NCBI GenBank assembly: GCA_017861415.1
Contig: JAGFXS010000004.1
Span: 1-18,776 of the forward strand
DNA length: 18,776 nucleotides
Reading direction: 5' to 3'
From: Bacillota bacterium
Lineage (GTDB): Bacteria; Bacillota; Clostridia; Oscillospirales; Oscillospiraceae
The notes under the pieces: model-generated
The model's database searches: none
What the model saw: only the letters and a program-made list of their open reading frames with translations
Told to the model about the DNA's origin: nothing
In this document: positions 14,901-18,776 of the stretch, one piece after another
Layout: the number at the start of each line of letters is the position of its first letter
Numbering within the stretch: the first letter of the stretch is position 1
Translations under genes and position numbers: made by a program

Positions 14901-15655
14901 AATACGATGCGGCGAAGGTGATTCGTGAAGCAGGGGCAGAGGCGGAGATTATTGTCATCCGAAATCTGACCCCCAACGATATTGTGGAATCGGCATCGTA
15001 CTTCGCAAATCGAATTAAGGAAGCTCAGGCCATCTTCATCCCAGGTGGATTCTCCGGCGGCGACGAGCCGGACGGCTCGGCCAAGCTTATCACTTCCTTC
15101 TTCCGCAGTGGAGTGGTGAAGGATCAGGTAAACGACCTGCTTGCAAAGCGTGATGGGCTGATATGTGGGATTTGCAATGGGTTTCAGGCATTGGTAAAGT
15201 TGGGTCTTGTACCCTTTGGGGAGATAATTGACACAGATGAGACCTGCCCCACGTTGACCTTCAATTCCATCGGGCGGCACCAGTCCCGCCTGGTTCGGAC
15301 AAGAGTGGCCTCCAATCGATCCCCTTGGCTGATGAACACCAAGCCGGGAGAGATCTACAGCGTGGCAATTTCCCACGGGGAAGGCCGCTTTTTAGCTTCC
15401 GAAGATCTGGTTCGGAAGTTGGCAGAGCAGGGGCAGATTGCCACCCAGTATGTAGATCTGGAGGGCCAACCCACTGCCCGAGTACAGTTTAATCCCAACA
15501 ACTCTGTCTTTGCCATCGAGGGCATCACATCTCCCGACGGCCGAGTTTTTGGCAAGATGGGGCATACAGAGCGTATGGGACATGGACTCTATCAAAACGT
15601 TCCCGGCAATTTTGACATGGGGCTGTTTCGTTCTGCAGTCCAATATTTTAAATAA
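11957..15655 (+). CDS. purL: phosphoribosylformylglycinamidine synthase PurL (single-chain, with glutaminase domain)
   Basis: A 1232-residue FGAM synthase carrying everything that PurS, PurL and PurQ do in other Firmicutes. The N-terminal ~150 residues form the PurS-like/linker region. FKNETHNHPTEIEPFGGAA (His317, His319) is the ATP-site signature of the synthetase, followed by a second, related half. The class I glutaminase is C-terminal: GICNGFQAL with nucleophile Cys1073, and His1203/Glu1205 in GHTERMG complete the triad, so this glutaminase looks active, unlike that of PurF. Start TTG 11957, two bases after the purD stop, with AGGAGG (11944-11949) 7 bases upstream. This single-chain clade occurs in Clostridia and Bacteroidetes and is slightly shorter than the ~1295-residue enterobacterial type. 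Confidence 0.95.
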   Translation: MVYRVYVEKREGLAVEAEALATDIRTLLQIEGLRKLRLFNRYDLARISKELFEESVKNILSEPQLDVVFDNLPNVPGATVFAVEYLPGQFDQRADSAAQCIQILSQGERPLVRNARVYLLEGKMSEAEIAAIKDYVINPVESREASLATLETLEVSYPVPEKVSTIQGFRVLSDAGLLALQEQYGFAMDLEDLQVCREYFFEESRDPTMTELRVIDTYWSDHCRHTTFLTAIDHVEFEDPIVQKTYEEYLETRRALGRTKPVSLMDMGTIAAKYLRQAGKLPHLDESEEVNACTVKIKVETSEGLEDWLLLFKNETHNHPTEIEPFGGAATCVGGAIRDPLSGRSYVYAAMRVTGAANPLKPVSETLPGKLPQRTIVTKAAAGYSSYGNQIGLTTGQVDEIYHPGYEAKRMEIGAVIGAAPAENVRREVPSAGDLVILLGGRTGRDGCGGATGSSKSHTAQSLETGGPEVQKGNAPEERKLQRLFRNQEAALLIKRCNDFGAGGVSVAIGELADGLNINLDAVPKKYEGLDGTELAVSESQERMAVVVAEKDAERFLSLAARENLEATIVARVTSDRRLTMTWNGEKIVDLSRDFLDTNGAEKHAVAKTEAAKPFAKEPVTNFGDGFMALAADLNVCSKRGLSERFDATIGSGTVLMPFGGLYQQTPPQAMVHKIAREMGDTSTCSFMAWGYNPFISEKSPYHGAYLAVIESVSKLVATGASIEDTYLSFQEYFERLRRDKTRWGKPLAALLGAFRAQLELSIAAIGGKDSMSGSFEELDVPPTLVSFAVTTDPISQVISPEFKGAGHTVTWLRPEYGDDGLPRADSLLKTFGMVSQLSREGKLRAAYTPTYGGVAEGILKMSFGNRIGLALNEERGLDELFGYAYGSFILEFENAGDAVGLPLGKTTLNEHITWRGEELTLDSLQKVYENKLEPIYPCNIVQNQGEIPAFIFEAASWPAPAVKIPGGPRILIPVFPGTNTEYDAAKVIREAGAEAEIIVIRNLTPNDIVESASYFANRIKEAQAIFIPGGFSGGDEPDGSAKLITSFFRSGVVKDQVNDLLAKRDGLICGICNGFQALVKLGLVPFGEIIDTDETCPTLTFNSIGRHQSRLVRTRVASNRSPWLMNTKPGEIYSVAISHGEGRFLASEDLVRKLAEQGQIATQYVDLEGQPTARVQFNPNNSVFAIEGITSPDGRVFGKMGHTERMGHGLYQNVPGNFDMGLFRSAVQYFK

Positions 15656-15673
15656 CAGAAGGAGGAGTACAAG

Positions 15674-17176
15674 ATGGCACACTACTACGCGGAACCCTCT
15701 CGTACCTTTAGCGAATATCTCCTGATTCCCGGCTACACCTCCGAGGAGTGTAAACCCGACAATGTCTCATTGAAGGTCCCCATGGTCAAATACAGGAAAG
15801 GAGAGGAGCCTGCCCTCAGCCTTAATGTTCCTCTTGTCTCCGCCGTGATGCAGGCCGTCTCCGATGATCGGATGGCAGTTGCTTTGGCAAGAGAGGGCGG
15901 CGTGGCCTTCATTTTTGGCTCCCAGAGCATTGAGAGTGAAGCAGCTATGGTAGCCCGTGCCAAAGGCTATAAGGCAGGATTTGTGGTCAGTGACTCCAAT
16001 TTGAAGCCAGATAACACGCTGGCGGACGTATTGCGTCTTTTGAAAATCACCGGGCACTCCACCATGGCGGTGACCGACAGTGGCACCCCTAACGGTAAGC
16101 TCATGGGTTTGGTTACCAGCCGTGATTACCGGGTTAGCCGTATGGACACCAACACCAAGGTTGCCGAGTTTATGACACCGGTGGAAAAGCTGATCACCGC
16201 ACCGAAGAACACGACCTTGAAACAAGCCAATGACATCATCTGGGAGCACAAGCTTAACGCTCTGCCGGTGGTGGATGACAACGGCCTGTTGCAGAGCTTT
16301 GTCTTCCGAAAGGATTACTCCTCCCACAAGGAAAATCCACAGGAATTGCTGGACGCTCAAAAACGGTATGTAGTGGGTGCAGGCATCAACACCTTGGACT
16401 ATGAGAAGCGGGTACCCGCATTGGTAGAGGCTGGGGCCGACATTCTCTGTATTGACTCCTCGGAGGGGTATTCCGTCTGGCAAAAGCGCACCTTGGAGTT
16501 CGTCCGCAGCAAGTACGGCGACACCGTAAAGGTAGGCGCCGGAAACGTGGTAGATCGGGACGGGTTCCTATTCTTAGCCGAGGCAGGCGCTGACTTTGTC
16601 AAGGTGGGTATCGGCGGTGGTTCCATCTGTATTACCCGGGAGCAGAAGGGCATCGGCCGCGGCCAAGCCACATCTCTGATTGAAGTGGCTGCTGCAAGGG
16701 ACGAATATTTTGAGAAAACCGGAATTTATGTGCCCATCTGTTCCGACGGCGGCATTGTATTGGACTATCACATGACCTTAGCTCTGGCCATGGGCGCAGA
16801 TTTCCTTATGTTAGGTCGCTATTTTGCCCGGTTTGACGAAAGCCCGACCAATAAGCTGTTTGTTAACGGCACCTATGTGAAAGAGTACTGGGGTGAAGGC
16901 TCCAACCGGGCCAGAAACTGGCAGCGGTATGACCTGGGCGGAAACGAAGACCTTTCCTTTGAGGAAGGGGTGGATTCTTATGTGGTGTACGCCGGCAGCC
17001 TGCAGGATAACGTGGCAAAAAGTCTCTACAAGGTGAAGTCCACCATGTGCAACTGCGGTGTGATGAGCATTCCCGAATTACAGAAGGATGCCAAAATCAC
17101 CCTAGTCTCCGCCACCAGTATTGTGGAGGGCGGTTATCACGACGTAACCCTACGATCCACCAATGGCACCGTATAA
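15674..17176 (+). CDS. guaB: IMP dehydrogenase GuaB, trichomonad-like type
   Basis: A 500-residue IMPDH that oxidises IMP to XMP with NAD+, the committed step to GMP. The TIM barrel is interrupted by two CBS motifs (about residues 100-225). The catalytic loop is [13 protein letters not shown] with Cys319 and Thr321, and the flap carries Arg418-Tyr419 in [19 protein letters not shown] is the phosphate-site Asp-Gly-Gly. The usual bacterial loop is GPGSICTTR with a GVGVPQ follow-up; here it is GGGSICITR with GIGRGQ. As I recall it, the Tritrichomonas foetus enzyme shares these variants, the MA-YY-EP start, the length and even the residue numbers. Ribosome binding site AAGGAGG lies about 8 bases before the ATG. 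Placing guaB in the pur operon channels new IMP toward guanine nucleotides. Confidence 0.95.
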   Translation: MAHYYAEPSRTFSEYLLIPGYTSEECKPDNVSLKVPMVKYRKGEEPALSLNVPLVSAVMQAVSDDRMAVALAREGGVAFIFGSQSIESEAAMVARAKGYKAGFVVSDSNLKPDNTLADVLRLLKITGHSTMAVTDSGTPNGKLMGLVTSRDYRVSRMDTNTKVAEFMTPVEKLITAPKNTTLKQANDIIWEHKLNALPVVDDNGLLQSFVFRKDYSSHKENPQELLDAQKRYVVGAGINTLDYEKRVPALVEAGADILCIDSSEGYSVWQKRTLEFVRSKYGDTVKVGAGNVVDRDGFLFLAEAGADFVKVGIGGGSICITREQKGIGRGQATSLIEVAAARDEYFEKTGIYVPICSDGGIVLDYHMTLALAMGADFLMLGRYFARFDESPTNKLFVNGTYVKEYWGEGSNRARNWQRYDLGGNEDLSFEEGVDSYVVYAGSLQDNVAKSLYKVKSTMCNCGVMSIPELQKDAKITLVSATSIVEGGYHDVTLRSTNGTV

Positions 17177-17202
17177 TGCTGTAAGATGTGAGGAGTGTCA
17201 AT

Positions 17203-18776
17203 ATGAGAAGTGACATCGAGATTGCCCAGGCGTGTACCATGAAGCCCATTATAGAAATTGCCCGCGCGCTAGGGGTAGAGGATCGCTATCTGGAGCAGTA
17301 CGGCCCATATAAAGCAAAGATAGATTACAACTTACTCCATGAGATTAACCGCCCCAACGGAAAACTGATTCTGGTGACGGCCATCAATCCTACTCCTGCC
17401 GGAGAGGGGAAGACCACCACAACCGTCGGCCTCTCCGACAGCCTGCGCAAGATCGGAAAGCGCGCTGTTGTAGCGTTGCGTGAACCTTCCCTCGGGCCTG
17501 TGTTTGGCCTAAAGGGAGGTGCGGCTGGTGGTGGCTATGCCCAGGTGGTGCCCATGGAGGACATTAATCTTCACTTTACCGGCGATTTCCACGCCATCGG
17601 CGCTGCTAACAACCTGTTGGCGGCCATACTTGACAATCACATTTATCAGGGCAATGCCTTGCATATTGATCCCAAGCGCATCACCTGGCGGCGCTGTGTA
17701 GATATGAACGACCGCCAGCTGAGAAACATTGTAGACGGGCTTGGAGGACGGGTGAACGGTTCCCCTCGTGAAGATGGTTTTGATATTACCGTGGCCTCAG
17801 AAGTGATGGCGATTCTTTGTCTATCCACCTCCATGACTGACCTGAAGGAGCGTCTCTCCCGCATTGTGGTGGGACATACCTATGAGGATCAGCCGGTGAC
17901 CGCGGGGGATTTAAAGGCCTCGGGCGCCATGGCAGCTTTACTGAAGGATGCGTTGAAACCCAATCTGGTACAAACTCTCGAGGGAACCCCCGCCTTTATC
18001 CACGGCGGGCCCTTTGCTAATATCGCCCACGGCTGCAATTCCATCATGGCCACACAGGCAGCCTTGAAATTGGGTGACTATGTTGTGACAGAGGCAGGCT
18101 TCGGGGCTGATCTTGGCGCGGAAAAGTTCCTGGACATCAAGTGCCGCATGGCTGGGCTTTCTCCCTCCGCCGTGGTAGTTGTGGCCACCGTCAGAGCCTT
18201 GAAGCATCACGGAGGCGTCCCCAAGGGTGAGCTAAATCAGGAGAATTTGGCAGCTTTGGAGCAGGGCCTGCCCAATCTGCTGCGGCATGTAGAGAACATC
18301 ACTAAGGTGTTCGGTCTGCCTTGCGTAGTTGCCATCAATCGGTTCCCCATGGATACGGAGGCGGAGCTTGCATTAGTGGCGGAAAAGTGTAAGGGTCTTG
18401 GGGTCAACGTGGCTCTTTCCGAGGTGTGGAGTAAGGGCAGTGAGGGCGGCAGGGCACTGGCCGAAGAGGTAGTGCGCCTCTGCGAGGAATCCAAAGGGTA
18501 TGCCCCCTCCTATCTGCTGGAGTCAACCATCGAGGAAAAGCTGGAAACCATTGTAAAGCGCATCTATCGTGGCAAGGGGGTTTTTCTAACACCCCAGGCA
18601 AAGAAGCAGGCAGAGTTGTTAACTACACAAGGCTTCGGGAGTCTGCCAATCTGCATGGCCAAAACCCAGTATAGCTTTTCGGACGACGCTTCCTTAATCG
18701 GTGCGCCTGAAGACTTCGTCGTCACCGTGCGGAATCTGAAGGTATCCGCCGGTGCAGGTTTCATCGTAGCGCAGAC
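17203..18776 (+). CDS. fhs: formate-tetrahydrofolate ligase Fhs (3' end cut by window)
   Basis: An open frame of 524 codons running off the right edge; family length is about 556, so roughly 30 residues are missing. It makes 10-formyl-THF from formate, THF and ATP. The P-loop [10 protein letters not shown] is at 63-72. [49 protein letters not shown] and the near-terminal [15 protein letters not shown] segment are family hallmarks. The ATG at 17203 follows GAGGAG (17190-17195) by 7 bases, 26 bases after guaB. Its product is the formyl donor for PurN and the AICAR transformylase, so it completes the logic of a ZTP-controlled operon. The enzyme is also central to acetogenic and fermentative one-carbon metabolism. 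Confidence 0.96.
   Translation, partial: MRSDIEIAQACTMKPIIEIARALGVEDRYLEQYGPYKAKIDYNLLHEINRPNGKLILVTAINPTPAGEGKTTTTVGLSDSLRKIGKRAVVALREPSLGPVFGLKGGAAGGGYAQVVPMEDINLHFTGDFHAIGAANNLLAAILDNHIYQGNALHIDPKRITWRRCVDMNDRQLRNIVDGLGGRVNGSPREDGFDITVASEVMAILCLSTSMTDLKERLSRIVVGHTYEDQPVTAGDLKASGAMAALLKDALKPNLVQTLEGTPAFIHGGPFANIAHGCNSIMATQAALKLGDYVVTEAGFGADLGAEKFLDIKCRMAGLSPSAVVVVATVRALKHHGGVPKGELNQENLAALEQGLPNLLRHVENITKVFGLPCVVAINRFPMDTEAELALVAEKCKGLGVNVALSEVWSKGSEGGRALAEEVVRLCEESKGYAPSYLLESTIEEKLETIVKRIYRGKGVFLTPQAKKQAELLTTQGFGSLPICMAKTQYSFSDDASLIGAPEDFVVTVRNLKVSAGAGFIVAQ

Noticed and set aside
1..18776. CRISPR arrays, transposases, phage genes or a defence system
   Set aside because: No regularly spaced repeats, no such protein families and no large foreign block were seen; the window is mainly core metabolism.

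Overview
This window is a purine-biosynthesis locus from a low-to-mid GC Gram-positive anaerobe. The host is most likely a gut-type Clostridia member, probably Oscillospirales/Oscillospiraceae; this is inferred from protein style, strong AGGAGG ribosome binding sites and gene order, not from any marker gene. Almost everything from about 886 to the right edge is on the + strand, at moderate GC with short gaps. The first ~0.9 kb is more AT-rich and reads on the minus strand.

Layout. (1) 1-880: a perfect 20-bp palindrome, a minus-strand VOC/glyoxalase-fold gene, and a small minus-strand unit made of a good promoter, only the 3' third of a tRNA, and an intrinsic terminator. (2) 886-2835: a sigma-A type promoter and a two-gene (split) transketolase, which would make ribose 5-phosphate, the precursor of PRPP. 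(3) 2842-4680: a glycine riboswitch with a downstream terminator hairpin, an AGCS-family sodium/amino-acid symporter (glycine is a direct purine precursor), and a terminator. (4) 4711 to the right edge: a consensus promoter with an overlapping inverted repeat, then a ZTP (pfl-type) riboswitch whose 3' end is shared with a terminator hairpin. These control purE, purF, purM, purN, an IMP cyclohydrolase, an AICAR-transformylase-only PurH, purD, purL (one large chain), guaB, and fhs (cut by the right edge).

How the genes work together. Transketolase provides pentose phosphate. PurF, PurD, PurN, PurL, PurM and PurE cover PRPP to CAIR. The separate AICAR transformylase and PurO-type cyclohydrolase finish IMP, and GuaB commits IMP to GMP. 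Fhs makes the 10-formyl-THF used by PurN and the transformylase. This fits a ZTP sensor, since ZMP/ZTP accumulates when 10-formyl-THF is short. Glycine import under a glycine sensor feeds PurD. purC, purB, purK, purA and guaA are not in the window.

Most of this is well-known metabolism. The points most worth a second look are: PurF appears to have lost its whole glutaminase active site; GuaB is strikingly like the Tritrichomonas foetus IMP dehydrogenase; the purE-purF gap can fold into nested helices; and a promoter and terminator surround a gutted tRNA gene. No CRISPR array, transposase, phage gene or defence system was seen.
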